From assembly GCA_002408085.1 (NCBI GenBank), contig DHQL01000025.1, positions 105,811 to 169,810 on the forward strand: a DNA stretch of 64,000 nucleotides. The letters are read 5' to 3'. The translations under genes and the position numbers were made by a program. The notes below the pieces were generated by a model that saw nothing but the letters and a program-made list of their open reading frames with translations, was not told the DNA's origin and did no database searches. This DNA comes from Spirochaeta sp. UBA5339. GTDB lineage: Bacteria > Spirochaetota > Spirochaetia > DSM-2461. Below are positions 44,024 to 52,511 of the stretch, one piece after another; the stretch's first letter is position 1; every line of letters starts with the position of its first letter.

Positions 44024-45277
44024 ATGAAACTTTGGTTGAAATATACTCTTTCCGCAGCCCTGGGGCTTCTTCTTGCCCTGCTGCTGCCCTCTATTGAGAT
44101 TGTAGATACTGTTTTTACTTCGATTGCGGAATTCACTCTCCGGTTCGGACGCTTTCTTGTCTTCCCCCTGGTATTCTTCACCCTGAGCGTGTCGGTCTGT
44201 CAATTGAGAAGAAGCGGTGAACTTCTTAAAACAGTAATAAGACTCATTGTCCTGAGTCTCTCTGCGGCAGTACTCTACTCACTGGTTGCTGTAGGTCTCT
44301 CCTTTATCCTTCCCGTGGAACGGATTCCCATTCTTACTGACTCCACCGGCTGGCAGTCTGCGATCCCCTTCAGAAATGAAATTTTCAATCCCGGCGCCGC
44401 CGAGTACCTGAGAGGTCTCTTTCCCATTAATGGCTTTAACATTTTCCAGAACTCCGGGGCATTCTTTCTGCCGGCCCTTCTATTTGCCTTTCTTCTGGGA
44501 ACCCAACTCTTCCATGACAGAGAGGAAGCAGAACCCGTATACAACCTCTTTGACTCCTTCAGCCGCATGTTCTACAAGATGGCCGCCCTCTACAGCCGTC
44601 TTCTTGTGATAACACTCTTCAGCCTGAGCTTCTATTCGGTTCGTCATATCCTTGCTATACAGGACTTTTCAGCCTACTTCAGCATAATTCGCCTTGTGGC
44701 CGTCTCATCTGTTCTGGTCCTCTTTGTCCTTCAGCCCCTGGGGGTATTCCTGCTGACAAAGAGAAATCCCTATAAAGAGATGAGAGCCTTTCTGCCGGGA
44801 ATGATCACCGCTCTCTTCAGCGGAGACCACTTTGTAAATATGCTGGTGATAACCAGGATGCTGAAGGAGAACAGCGGAGTCAAGCGCAAACTCAGCGGTT
44901 TCTCTGTTCCCTTTCTTACACTCTTTTCAAGATCAGGGTCCGCCCTGATAACTGCAGTGAGCATGCTGACTATTCTGAAGTCATACTCAAGTCTTGAACT
45001 GACAGCATTTCAGATTTTCTGGGTCCTGGGAGCTTCCATACTGATCTCCTATATTCTCTTCGCCCAGTCCTACCTCACGGTCTATACGGCTTTGATTACC
45101 GCCTGTTCCTTCTACGGCAGAGGGTTGAACGACGGATACATCCTGATTCTTCCCGTTCTTCCCCTGCTGATTCTGGTTGCGGGCTTTCTGGATGCGTCAA
45201 ATACGGCATTCCTGACCCTCTGTTTCAAAGAGGACAAGGAGCTGCGCATTCCCGAGGATCCTGAAGATTTTATCTGA
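44024..45277 (+). CDS. Dicarboxylate/amino-acid:cation symporter (DAACS/SDF family)
   Basis: This 417-residue membrane protein has about eight hydrophobic segments and the re-entrant hairpin-loop serine-rich part typical of GltP/DctA (here LTLFSRSGSALITAVSMLTIL). It lacks the strict NMDGT motif and has shorter loops, so it is a divergent family member. Substrate (glutamate, aspartate or dicarboxylate) is unknown. A GGAGG ribosome site precedes the ATG. Confidence 0.8.
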   Translation: MKLWLKYTLSAALGLLLALLLPSIEIVDTVFTSIAEFTLRFGRFLVFPLVFFTLSVSVCQLRRSGELLKTVIRLIVLSLSAAVLYSLVAVGLSFILPVERIPILTDSTGWQSAIPFRNEIFNPGAAEYLRGLFPINGFNIFQNSGAFFLPALLFAFLLGTQLFHDREEAEPVYNLFDSFSRMFYKMAALYSRLLVITLFSLSFYSVRHILAIQDFSAYFSIIRLVAVSSVLVLFVLQPLGVFLLTKRNPYKEMRAFLPGMITALFSGDHFVNMLVITRMLKENSGVKRKLSGFSVPFLTLFSRSGSALITAVSMLTILKSYSSLELTAFQIFWVLGASILISYILFAQSYLTVYTALITACSFYGRGLNDGYILILPVLPLLILVAGFLDASNTAFLTLCFKEDKELRIPEDPEDFI

Positions 45278-45296
45278 TTGTTGCGGGACGCCGGTA

Positions 45297-45953
45297 TTAC
45301 CTGTCGGCCAGGACTCTGATACCGACCTGAAAACCGAACATCATTCCATCGTTAAAGGGCAGCCCTCTTCCCAGATAGAGATTGTACAGGGGGATGCCCG
45401 CCTCCAGCTTGAAGGAGAATCCGAAACGCTCTGTAAGAGGATTGTAGTACCAGGCGGAGAAGGTCCAGTAGAGAAATTCCTTAATAAGAGATGAAAACAT
45501 ATCCGCCCGGTCACTGCTTCCCGGACCGAAGGTGGGAACCTGAATATTCAGGGCCGGGGAGGTCTGAAGACCGATTGTATGTTTTTCATTGATAATAAAT
45601 CTGTAGCCGAATCCGGGCTGCATAAATAGTCCAGCCACATAGAGAGAGTTAATGTTGGAGTAGTCCACGGGAATTGCATATTCCCGCTCCGGGAGGTACT
45701 CCAGGGTCTGTCCATAATAGAAAACCGAGGGCCTCATAAACCAGTTCTCATTGATACTGAAGAAGAAGGATACTCCGGGGGTAAAGGTCAGAGTGTCGGG
45801 ACCGCTGTCTCCCTCCTGGGTATCATAACCCTCATTCATCTTCCACAAAAGACCGATCTCACCCTGTACACCCTCATAGGTCAGACTGAAGGCCGATAGA
45901 GAAGCCGGAACAATCAGAGCAGCAAGAAAGAGTGAAACAGTGAATCTCTTCAT
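45297..45953 (-). CDS. Putative outer-membrane beta-barrel-like protein
   Basis: This 218-residue protein starts at the ATG 45953. It has a signal peptide (MKRFTVSLFLAALIVPASLSA) and then many alternating aromatic/hydrophobic strands with glycines (for example GYRFIINEKHTIGLQTSPAL), ending in a strand that finishes VLADR rather than a terminal aromatic. This fits small outer-membrane or periplasmic barrel proteins, but no family is recognisable. It is convergent with the symporter gene and downstream of proS, from which a terminator separates it. Confidence 0.65.
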   Translation of the reverse strand: MKRFTVSLFLAALIVPASLSAFSLTYEGVQGEIGLLWKMNEGYDTQEGDSGPDTLTFTPGVSFFFSINENWFMRPSVFYYGQTLEYLPEREYAIPVDYSNINSLYVAGLFMQPGFGYRFIINEKHTIGLQTSPALNIQVPTFGPGSSDRADMFSSLIKEFLYWTFSAWYYNPLTERFGFSFKLEAGIPLYNLYLGRGLPFNDGMMFGFQVGIRVLADR

Positions 45954-45979
45954 GCTTTTCAATATATATCTAATTGGTC

Positions 45980-46019
45980 AAAAAAAAAAGCGAAGAACCT
46001 CACAAGGGAGACTCTCCGC
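45980..46019 (-). terminator. Terminator of proS
   Basis: On the minus strand GCGGAGAG and TTCTTCGC form an 8-bp stem with two G-U pairs, followed by ten T (45989-45980). It lies about 45 bases after the proS stop. Confidence 0.78.
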
Positions 46020-46065
46020 CATTTTTCATTGATTATTCCGGCTGGTAAGCCAGCTGGTTTAGATA

Positions 46066-47793
46066 TTACTGATCAATTCCCTTTTCCACCTTCAGGTAGG
46101 CCTCTACAAAAGATTTCACCTCGGCAACGGCCATATTCTTCTTTTCTCCGGTCTTTCTGATCTTCACTTCCAGCTCTCCGGCTTCCAGAGAACGGGCACC
46201 GATGGCAATCTGGACGGGGTATCCGATCAGATCGGCATCCTTGAATTTAAATCCCGCACGCTCGTCTCTGTCATCCAGAATAACATCAACACCCTCGGCC
46301 TTCAGTGCCGCATAAAGATCATCTGCAGCCTCAATGACCTCTTCCTTGTTCATCTGCAGGGGCAGAATTACAGCCTCATAGGGAGCGATGGCAGCAGGCC
46401 AGATCATTCCGTCCTCATCGTGGTTCTGCTCGATGGCGGCGGCCATTGTACGGCCCACACCGATTCCGTAGCATCCCATTACCGCGGGATGAGACTTGCC
46501 GTCCTTGTCCAGGTAGTTGCACTCCATGGGCTTGCTGTACTTGGTACCCAGGTAGAAAACCTGTCCAACCTCGATTCCTCTGTGGTCTTCCAGCTTTCCG
46601 GAGCACTTGGGACAGGAATCTCCAGGCTGGGCAAAGCTCAGATCCGCCAAAATGTCAGCGCTGTAGTCTCTGCCGTAGTTAACACCGGCTGTGTGATAGT
46701 CCGTCTTGTTGGATCCGCTGACCATATTCTGCTTCTCTGTTACAGAGTAGTCAGCAATGATCCGTACCTTCTTCTTCAGTCCCACAGGGCCGGCAAAGCC
46801 GGTTGAAGCCCCTGTAATATCCTGTACAACAGCATCATCGGCCAGGAATACACCATTGGCCGAGAGGGCTGTCTGAAGCTTGGATTCGTTGATATCCAGA
46901 TCTCCCCGGATAAGAACCAGTACAGGCTCCTCATCGATAATATAGACAATGCTCTTGATAAAGTCGGCTTCCTCTCTCTTCAGGAGGGCGGCAATTTCCT
47001 CAATGGTCTTTGCGGCGGGAGTGTGAATCTCCTCCATGGCCTCCATTCCCTCAGTGGAAAGCTCTGAGGAGCTCCGAGGGGTAACGGCCTTCTCGGAGTT
47101 GGCGGCGTAGTCACAGCTGTCACAGCTGAGAATCAGGTCCTCACCACTCTGGGCCAGAACCTGGAACTCGTGACTCATGTCTCCGCCGATATTTCCAGTG
47201 GCAGCATCTACAGCCCGGAATTTCAGACCACAGCGGTTAAAGATCGCCGTATAGGCGTCATACATCTTCCAGTAGGCAACCTTAGATGACTCTTCGTCAA
47301 TGTCAAAGCTGTAGGCGTCTTTCATGATAAATTCCCGGCCTCTCATCAGACCGAAACGGGGACGTACCTCGTCACGGAATTTCGACTGGATCTGGAAGAG
47401 GTTCCAGGGCAGCTGTTTGTAGGACTTCAGCTGCTTGGCAACCATATCAGTAATAACTTCCTCATGGGTGGGGCCCAGGCAGAAGTCACCGTTTTTTCTG
47501 TCTTTGAAACGAAGGAGCTCGGGTCCGTAATAACCCCAGCGGCCGCTCTTCTCCCAGAGCTCCGAGGGTTGAACAACAGGCAGGAGAACTTCCTGACAGC
47601 CCTTCTTCTCAAGTTCCTCTCGGATAATGGTTTCAATTTTGCTGAGACTCTTTTTGGCCAGGGGCAGATAGTTATAGATTCCCGCCGCCAGCTGCTGAAT
47701 CATTCCAGCCCGAAACATCAACTGATGACTTGGTACCTGAGCCTCTCGGGGTACTTCTTTCAATGTCTGATAAAAAAGCTGGCTGATGCGCAT
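46066..47793 (-). CDS. proS: Prolyl-tRNA synthetase, bacterial type
   Basis: This 575-residue enzyme has class II motif 1 (MFRAGMIQQLAAGIYNYLP), motif 2 (KFRDEVRPRFGLMRGREFIMKDAYSF, cited by its core RPRFGLMRGREF) and motif 3 (GCYGIGVGRTMAAAIEQ). The editing (INS) domain lies between motifs 2 and 3 and the anticodon domain is at the end (IGYPVQIAIGAR). The order and length are those of the bacterial ProS with editing. The start has a GAGGTGA site and a strong promoter 55 bases upstream. Confidence 0.97.
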   Translation of the reverse strand: MRISQLFYQTLKEVPREAQVPSHQLMFRAGMIQQLAAGIYNYLPLAKKSLSKIETIIREELEKKGCQEVLLPVVQPSELWEKSGRWGYYGPELLRFKDRKNGDFCLGPTHEEVITDMVAKQLKSYKQLPWNLFQIQSKFRDEVRPRFGLMRGREFIMKDAYSFDIDEESSKVAYWKMYDAYTAIFNRCGLKFRAVDAATGNIGGDMSHEFQVLAQSGEDLILSCDSCDYAANSEKAVTPRSSSELSTEGMEAMEEIHTPAAKTIEEIAALLKREEADFIKSIVYIIDEEPVLVLIRGDLDINESKLQTALSANGVFLADDAVVQDITGASTGFAGPVGLKKKVRIIADYSVTEKQNMVSGSNKTDYHTAGVNYGRDYSADILADLSFAQPGDSCPKCSGKLEDHRGIEVGQVFYLGTKYSKPMECNYLDKDGKSHPAVMGCYGIGVGRTMAAAIEQNHDEDGMIWPAAIAPYEAVILPLQMNKEEVIEAADDLYAALKAEGVDVILDDRDERAGFKFKDADLIGYPVQIAIGARSLEAGELEVKIRKTGEKKNMAVAEVKSFVEAYLKVEKGIDQ

Positions 47794-47847
47794 TACTTCA
47801 CCTCATTTAGAACAGTTTTCGTTCGTTTGTATTTATGTAGTCTGACT

Positions 47848-47875
47848 ATTATAACCAAAGCAGGGTATTTCTCAA
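47848..47875 (-). promoter_or_regulatory. Promoter of proS
   Basis: On the minus strand TTGAGA (47875-47870), 16 bases, TATAAT (47853-47848), with a TG extended -10 element (TGGTTATAAT). The start would be near 47841, about 48 bases before the proS ATG. Confidence 0.8.
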
Positions 47876-47907
47876 TACAGGATAGAATTGATTTCCCCTG
47901 AAACGAC

Positions 47908-47934
47908 AAAAAAACCGCCTGTGCAGACGGTTTT
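47908..47934 (-). terminator. Terminator of the DUF2259 gene
   Basis: On the minus strand ACCGTCT and AGGCGGT form a 7-bp stem with one G-U pair and a 4-base loop, then seven T. On the plus strand the stem has a mismatch, so it acts on the minus strand. It separates the DUF2259 gene from the proS promoter. Confidence 0.75.
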
Positions 47935-47965
47935 GTACAGAGACCAATTTGACAGTCTGACTGAA

Positions 47966-48658
47966 TCAGCGGATTCTGACTGTCTCTACCATATAGCGTA
48001 TATTCAGGTCATTATCAATCTTGGCAACGATGATTATTATGGACTTGTTAGCGGGATCCGTCAGTACTCTTTCGATCCTGTAGGATGCCACATCCTTCCG
48101 CTTGAAATCGGGATGACCTATGGTAAAGGGGACCTCAACACCGCCGGAACCGGTGAACTTCATCTCAATATAGAAGGAGGAGCTGACAGCCTGTCCCTCA
48201 CTGTCCAGTTCGGCGCTTTGAACAAGCTGCAGATCAAAGCTGGACCCTGTTTCGAAGTCTCTGAAACTGAGAACATCAATCTCTTCGTCACTGTCGCTTA
48301 TTCTGATGTAGAGGGGACGTCCCTTGAGAAGATAGTCGATATTGTACTTCTTTCTGGCAGGCAGCGCGGTCTCCAGAAGAGAGAAGAGGGCTCCGTCCGA
48401 GGACTGACCGGGTTCCAGTTTTACAACATATTCACCCGAATAAACCCCAGCGGGAACAAATTTGTTTGCAGCTACATCAACCATGTACAGATCAGCATAA
48501 CTCTTGGATATGTCCGCGGCAAAACCGTGCTGACCGAAGAAAAAATAACTACCGTCAGGGGAAAAACCCAGATTCACAAACTCCGCTTTATCACCGGCTG
48601 AAACTGTATTTATCATTACAAGGCTCAAAACTGCCAGAAATAGAATTGTCTTCTTCAT
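47966..48658 (-). CDS. DUF2259-family secreted protein
   Basis: This 230-residue protein has a signal peptide (residues 1-21, cleavage after VSA) and then a beta-rich domain beginning FVNLGFSPDGSYFFFGQHG, which matches the spirochaete-typical DUF2259 family as I remember it. It may be a periplasmic WD/propeller-like or lipocalin-like domain; no function is known. A good AGAGG site precedes the ATG and a hairpin terminator ends the unit. Confidence 0.72.
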   Translation of the reverse strand: MKKTILFLAVLSLVMINTVSAGDKAEFVNLGFSPDGSYFFFGQHGFAADISKSYADLYMVDVAANKFVPAGVYSGEYVVKLEPGQSSDGALFSLLETALPARKKYNIDYLLKGRPLYIRISDSDEEIDVLSFRDFETGSSFDLQLVQSAELDSEGQAVSSSFYIEMKFTGSGGVEVPFTIGHPDFKRKDVASYRIERVLTDPANKSIIIIVAKIDNDLNIRYMVETVRIR

Positions 48659-48720
48659 GATTTTACCTCTTTAACATTATCGAACATATAAAATGATACT
48701 GAAGAAAAAAATTACATATT

Positions 48721-48749
48721 TTGACGTTTTCGGGGAATTAGTTTTTAAT
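48721..48749 (+). promoter_or_regulatory. Promoter placing the start at the ATG of the membrane-protein gene
   Basis: TTGACG (48721-48726), 17 bases, TTTAAT (48744-48749). The transcription start is expected at about 48756, exactly the ATG of the membrane protein, which suggests a leaderless mRNA. An earlier ATG at 48693 lies upstream of this promoter. Confidence 0.65.
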
Positions 48750-48755
48750 AGAGTT

Positions 48756-49565
48756 ATGATTCTTATATTCAGAAAATACATTGTCAGAATTCTTCTTTAT
48801 ATCTCATTTGCGGTTCTCGCAGCAGCAGGATTCTGGCTTTTTCTTTCTGAAGGCAGGTTTACTGGAACCTGGAGCGGTGAACAGATCTGGTGGACACTCT
48901 ACAGTACCGAAACGGGGCCGGGTCTGCTGAAAGCCCTCTCCCTGTGCGGACAGCTCTTTTTTGCCTTTGTGATGGGTATGATCATCTCCCGTCAGATTAA
49001 AAGGAACCCTTCGGCGGAGCTCTCATTTTTCTACCTCTTTCTCTTTTCCTTTTCTCTTCAGCTCTTCCGCCTGCCCTACCTGGCAGAAGGAGCAGGTTAT
49101 TTAACTGCTACCGGTGGATATATCAGCAGAATCATCTACTTCAGCAGGATTCTGGGACTCGGCTCCCTTTTTGCCGCATCTCTATTCAGTTCAGGACTTC
49201 AAATCCAGAAGTTCGGCATGGTCTTCCTGCTGGTTCTGCTGACATCCTTTACTCTGGCCAGTATCCTCCCCCTGAATATCAGCTCCGTCAGCGGCTCCCT
49301 TCTGAACAGAGTAGCCAGGGAGGAGTATCTTGCTCTTTTCTGCACGGCCATGGAAGTTCTTACTGTCCTGACCTACATTGCCACCGCCCGGAATCAGGGG
49401 CGGGCAGAGTACTACCGTCTTGCCTTTCTCAACCTGCTGATTATTGCAGGGTATGAGTTTCTGTTTTTCCTCTATGTGCCTTTGATGATTCCCGGATTTA
49501 TCTGTCTTGTACCGGGTACGGTAATCTACATAAGAACCAGCAGAAAGCTGTTTCTGTGGAGTTGA
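48756..49565 (+). CDS. Polytopic membrane protein of unknown function
   Basis: This protein of about 269 residues has seven or eight hydrophobic segments, starting with IVRILLYISFAVLAAAGFWL and ending with a proline-rich loop LYVPLMIPGFICLVPG. No family motif is visible; the layout could suit a transporter-like or signal-transducing membrane protein. The start is chosen at 48756 because the promoter fits it; the frame also opens at 48693, which would add 21 residues. Confidence 0.6.
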   Translation: MILIFRKYIVRILLYISFAVLAAAGFWLFLSEGRFTGTWSGEQIWWTLYSTETGPGLLKALSLCGQLFFAFVMGMIISRQIKRNPSAELSFFYLFLFSFSLQLFRLPYLAEGAGYLTATGGYISRIIYFSRILGLGSLFAASLFSSGLQIQKFGMVFLLVLLTSFTLASILPLNISSVSGSLLNRVAREEYLALFCTAMEVLTVLTYIATARNQGRAEYYRLAFLNLLIIAGYEFLFFLYVPLMIPGFICLVPGTVIYIRTSRKLFLWS

Positions 49566-49590
49566 TTGGCTGGTTTAATGAAAGAGCGAA

Positions 49591-50202
49591 TCAGAAGAGA
49601 ATCCCCTGTGCAACCAGTCCGGTTCCAACAGGAATAATAATATTGTCAAGATCTCTGGAAGGCAGAGCCTCCAGGAAGGTAGCCGCTGCTGCTACCGCGA
49701 TGATGGCGGGCAGATTGGATGAGAGTGTCATCCCGGCAACTAGAACGGAAGTAAAACATACAAGAGAACCGCTCAGGGTTTTTCCGCCGGTAAAGGGAAT
49801 CTTTATACCGCCGAAGATCTTGCCGGCCAGACTTGAAAGGCCATCGCCGAAGGCCAGAGCATAGATTGCAATAGCCGCTGCGGGATGAGGATAGATCAGA
49901 AGAGCTGCCAGAGCTCCCAGTCCGAGGGTAACCGGTCCCAGAACAAAGTGTCCCCGGTCCCTGTCTCTTGAAGCCAGAGAGGTAAGTTCGGAAATAACGG
50001 GAACTGTATGTCCCTTCCCTCTTGCATATTCGGCACAGGTGTATACCATGATCCCGCTGATAAGCATTCCGACAGTGAGGTTGTAGTTCCACCCTGCCAG
50101 TGTCGGTACCAGGGCTATCATAAGGTGGATTGCTTTTCTGACAAATTCTTTCTGTACTGTATCCAGAATCAGGCTCTTTCTGTTTACGACTGTATGCATC
50201 AT
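49591..50202 (-). CDS. Diacylglycerol/polyprenol kinase family membrane protein
   Basis: This protein of about 203 residues has several membrane segments and the CTP-dependent kinase/phosphatidate cytidylyltransferase-like core: AALLIYPHPAAAIAIYALAFGDGLSSLAGKIFGG, here cited by its diagnostic FGDGLSSLAGKIFG, and LPFTGGKT-like IPFTGGKTLSGS. This is the signature of dolichol/polyprenol/phytol kinases (Sec59/VTE5 type), suggesting phosphorylation of an isoprenoid or diacylglycerol lipid. The start is uncertain (ATG 50202 or 50199; the frame is open to 50268). Confidence 0.78.
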   Translation of the reverse strand: MMHTVVNRKSLILDTVQKEFVRKAIHLMIALVPTLAGWNYNLTVGMLISGIMVYTCAEYARGKGHTVPVISELTSLASRDRDRGHFVLGPVTLGLGALAALLIYPHPAAAIAIYALAFGDGLSSLAGKIFGGIKIPFTGGKTLSGSLVCFTSVLVAGMTLSSNLPAIIAVAAAATFLEALPSRDLDNIIIPVGTGLVAQGILF

Positions 50203-50385
50203 GATCTTTTCTCTACCGGACATACCCCTATTCATGCAAGATGCATACCATCTGAAACAGTTCTTCACGCAAAGTGCTAATTCCTTTCAAGAAGGACAGA
50301 TATAAAAACAAACAGTATCTACCTTTCTTACTTCGGCAGAGACTGTATCTTTTTGTATACAGATCTTTTTCATAAATTACTACAC

Positions 50386-51540
50386 TTACTGACCGGGATT
50401 CAGAACACCCTCAGTATAATCATCAAAGTTGACCAGAACCCACTTACTAAGGTCCGCCTGTTCTGCGGCAATTCTTCCCAGATCAACCTTTTTGGTCATC
50501 TCTGCAACAATGTATCTTTTTCCATCCAGCTCGAATCCGGCACCTTTCCCCTCTACGGAAACCGCTGCCAGGGCATGACTGTACTCCCTTGAAACCATCA
50601 ATACCGAAGGTATTCCCAACTGATTCAGCAGGATAACATAGATCAGCCCCAGGGAGTCACAGTCACCGGTCTCTGCCAGCAGGGACTCCATGGGAGACAG
50701 CAGATCCGAGAATCGGTCTGTGCTGCCGTATTCAAAATCCTGAAGCCAGCCCAGAAGAAGTTCCGCCTTCTCCCTGTCACTCATTCCATGCAGGTGCCGG
50801 CTCATCTGCTGTGAAAGGCCTTCCAGACCGACGGCGCTGCTGCGGTAGATCATTCTGTAGTACCGCTTCCAGGCAGTGTCAAAGATTTCAGGCTCCCGGT
50901 AGGCCGAAAGAATTCCGGCCTCCCTCTCGATCAGAAGCTGCACCGCCTCTTCCCGGCCTTCATCCCACAGGTACTCCAGTTCTCCCGCGGGATAGCTGAG
51001 CACCGCCTGTCCCTCCCGTGATAGGGAGGCGGCGATAAGAGTGCTGACGGCACCGGGTTCCGACCTTGCCTCTTTATCCGGGGAGAAACCGTCCAGACAG
51101 CTGAGAATAAGGGGGAGGGTCTCCTCATAGATCTCCGGCGGTGTTATGGCTGTCAGATAGTAGTCAAAGTCATCCCGCTCAACAAAGAGAAACCAGCCCC
51201 TGACCGGGCTTCCTTCGGCATCAAGGGAGACATCAGCCAGAGAGCAGGTCCGCCCCCTGTAGTAGAATCGGGAGAGATCCTTCCCGGAAACCGCCAGCTC
51301 CTCCAGGTGATCCTCCATCATCTCTGTATCTGAGCTGTAGCTCTCTCCAGGATAGATGGTTACCTGAAAAACAACGGAGCTTTCGGGGTTAATAAAGGAG
51401 ATTCGCCCCTTCTCCTCTGCCGAATAGACCATCCACCCTTCGGGAAGATTGACCGAAGAGTCCGTCCCCTGAAGGATCCACTCTCCCGCGGACAGGGAGA
51501 GGGGAAGAATAAGCAGAAGGAGAAGAAGCAATTTCCTCAT
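50386..51540 (-). CDS. Exported transglutaminase-like protein
   Basis: This 384-residue protein has a signal peptide (MRKLLLLLLLILPLSLSAGE). The C-terminal part (about 270-370) has a transglutaminase-like pattern: a cysteine in TGDCDSLGLIYVILL, a histidine in YSHALAAV and an acidic partner near IVAEMT, the Cys-His-Asp/Glu order of that fold. The middle is helical and the N-terminal 140 residues look like an immunoglobulin-like or lipocalin-like domain (PEGWMVYSAEEKG). The start overlaps the lgt stop by 4 bases, so it is coupled to the lgt gene. Possible role: proteolysis or crosslinking in the periplasm (inference). Confidence 0.68.
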   Translation of the reverse strand: MRKLLLLLLLILPLSLSAGEWILQGTDSSVNLPEGWMVYSAEEKGRISFINPESSVVFQVTIYPGESYSSDTEMMEDHLEELAVSGKDLSRFYYRGRTCSLADVSLDAEGSPVRGWFLFVERDDFDYYLTAITPPEIYEETLPLILSCLDGFSPDKEARSEPGAVSTLIAASLSREGQAVLSYPAGELEYLWDEGREEAVQLLIEREAGILSAYREPEIFDTAWKRYYRMIYRSSAVGLEGLSQQMSRHLHGMSDREKAELLLGWLQDFEYGSTDRFSDLLSPMESLLAETGDCDSLGLIYVILLNQLGIPSVLMVSREYSHALAAVSVEGKGAGFELDGKRYIVAEMTKKVDLGRIAAEQADLSKWVLVNFDDYTEGVLNPGQ

Positions 51541-52493
51541 TTCAGAAGCCCCTCACCCTTTCTGGAAAGGTCTTTCCACCTGAAAAACAGAAGACAGAGC
51601 ACTCCCGACAGGATCATCAGAAAGCAGAAGATCTGTCCGGTTGTAATATTCAGCAGGGACGAGAAGAGGTAGTTGGGAGAGGGGTCTCCCAGAAGGATAG
51701 GAAAATCCAGTCCCTCATCTGGTTCACGGAAGTACTCAATGATAAAACGGGCGGCTCCGTAGCCGATCAGATACCAGCCTGTCACCTGTCCCTCATACTT
51801 TTTATTTCTTCTGATAATAAACCAGAGAAAGAGCCACAGGAGTATCCCTTCAGAGAAGGCCTCATAGAGCTGTGACGGATGACGAGGCAGATTTACCATG
51901 GCCATGGAGGAGATATCCATTCCTATCTCAGCAGCGGTCTCTTTTACCCAGTCCAGACTGGAAGAGAAACGGCCGGCATGGGGGAAAACTATCCCCAGTT
52001 TCGAGGTGGTTACTCTTCCGTAAAGCTCACCGTTGATAAAGTTGCCCAGACGTCCGAAGGTGTATCCCAGGGGAACACCCAGAAGGATTCTGTCTGCAAC
52101 GGCCGGGAAGTACCACTTCTTTCTCCAGCAGAAAATCACCCCCCCCAGAACGGCACCAATCAGACCGCCATGATAGGACATGCCCTGAAGCCCTACAAAC
52201 TGTCCCCCCATAAAGGGCCAGAAGATCAGCCAGGGTTTCCGCCAGTAGATCCCCGATGTATCATAGACCAGGGCTGACAGGAGCCGTGCTCCCAGAATCA
52301 GTCCGAGGATGAGATAGAAGAAGAGATTGGATACGTCATCATCGCTGGCATCCAGGGACTCCTGCTTCTTCTGCTTCTGAAAAAGCAGATAGGTCACACC
52401 GAAGGCGAACAGATACATAAGACCATACCACCTGACGGGAAGTCCGGGGATTATCTCCGGTTTGATCCACTCAGGAAAATATATAAACAGCAT
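51537..52493 (-). CDS. lgt: Prolipoprotein diacylglyceryl transferase
   Basis: This 318-residue integral membrane enzyme transfers diacylglycerol to the lipobox cysteine. The family signatures are clear: YHGGLIGAV and GRLGNFINGELYG (diacylglyceryl-site region), with several membrane helices and an unusually long polar loop near residue 195-215. It lies in the operon of the MinD-like ATPase and the FapA-like gene. Confidence 0.96.
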   Translation of the reverse strand: MLFIYFPEWIKPEIIPGLPVRWYGLMYLFAFGVTYLLFQKQKKQESLDASDDDVSNLFFYLILGLILGARLLSALVYDTSGIYWRKPWLIFWPFMGGQFVGLQGMSYHGGLIGAVLGGVIFCWRKKWYFPAVADRILLGVPLGYTFGRLGNFINGELYGRVTTSKLGIVFPHAGRFSSSLDWVKETAAEIGMDISSMAMVNLPRHPSQLYEAFSEGILLWLFLWFIIRRNKKYEGQVTGWYLIGYGAARFIIEYFREPDEGLDFPILLGDPSPNYLFSSLLNITTGQIFCFLMILSGVLCLLFFRWKDLSRKGEGLLK

Positions 52494-52511
52494 TAAAATC
52501 CTCTTTTACGC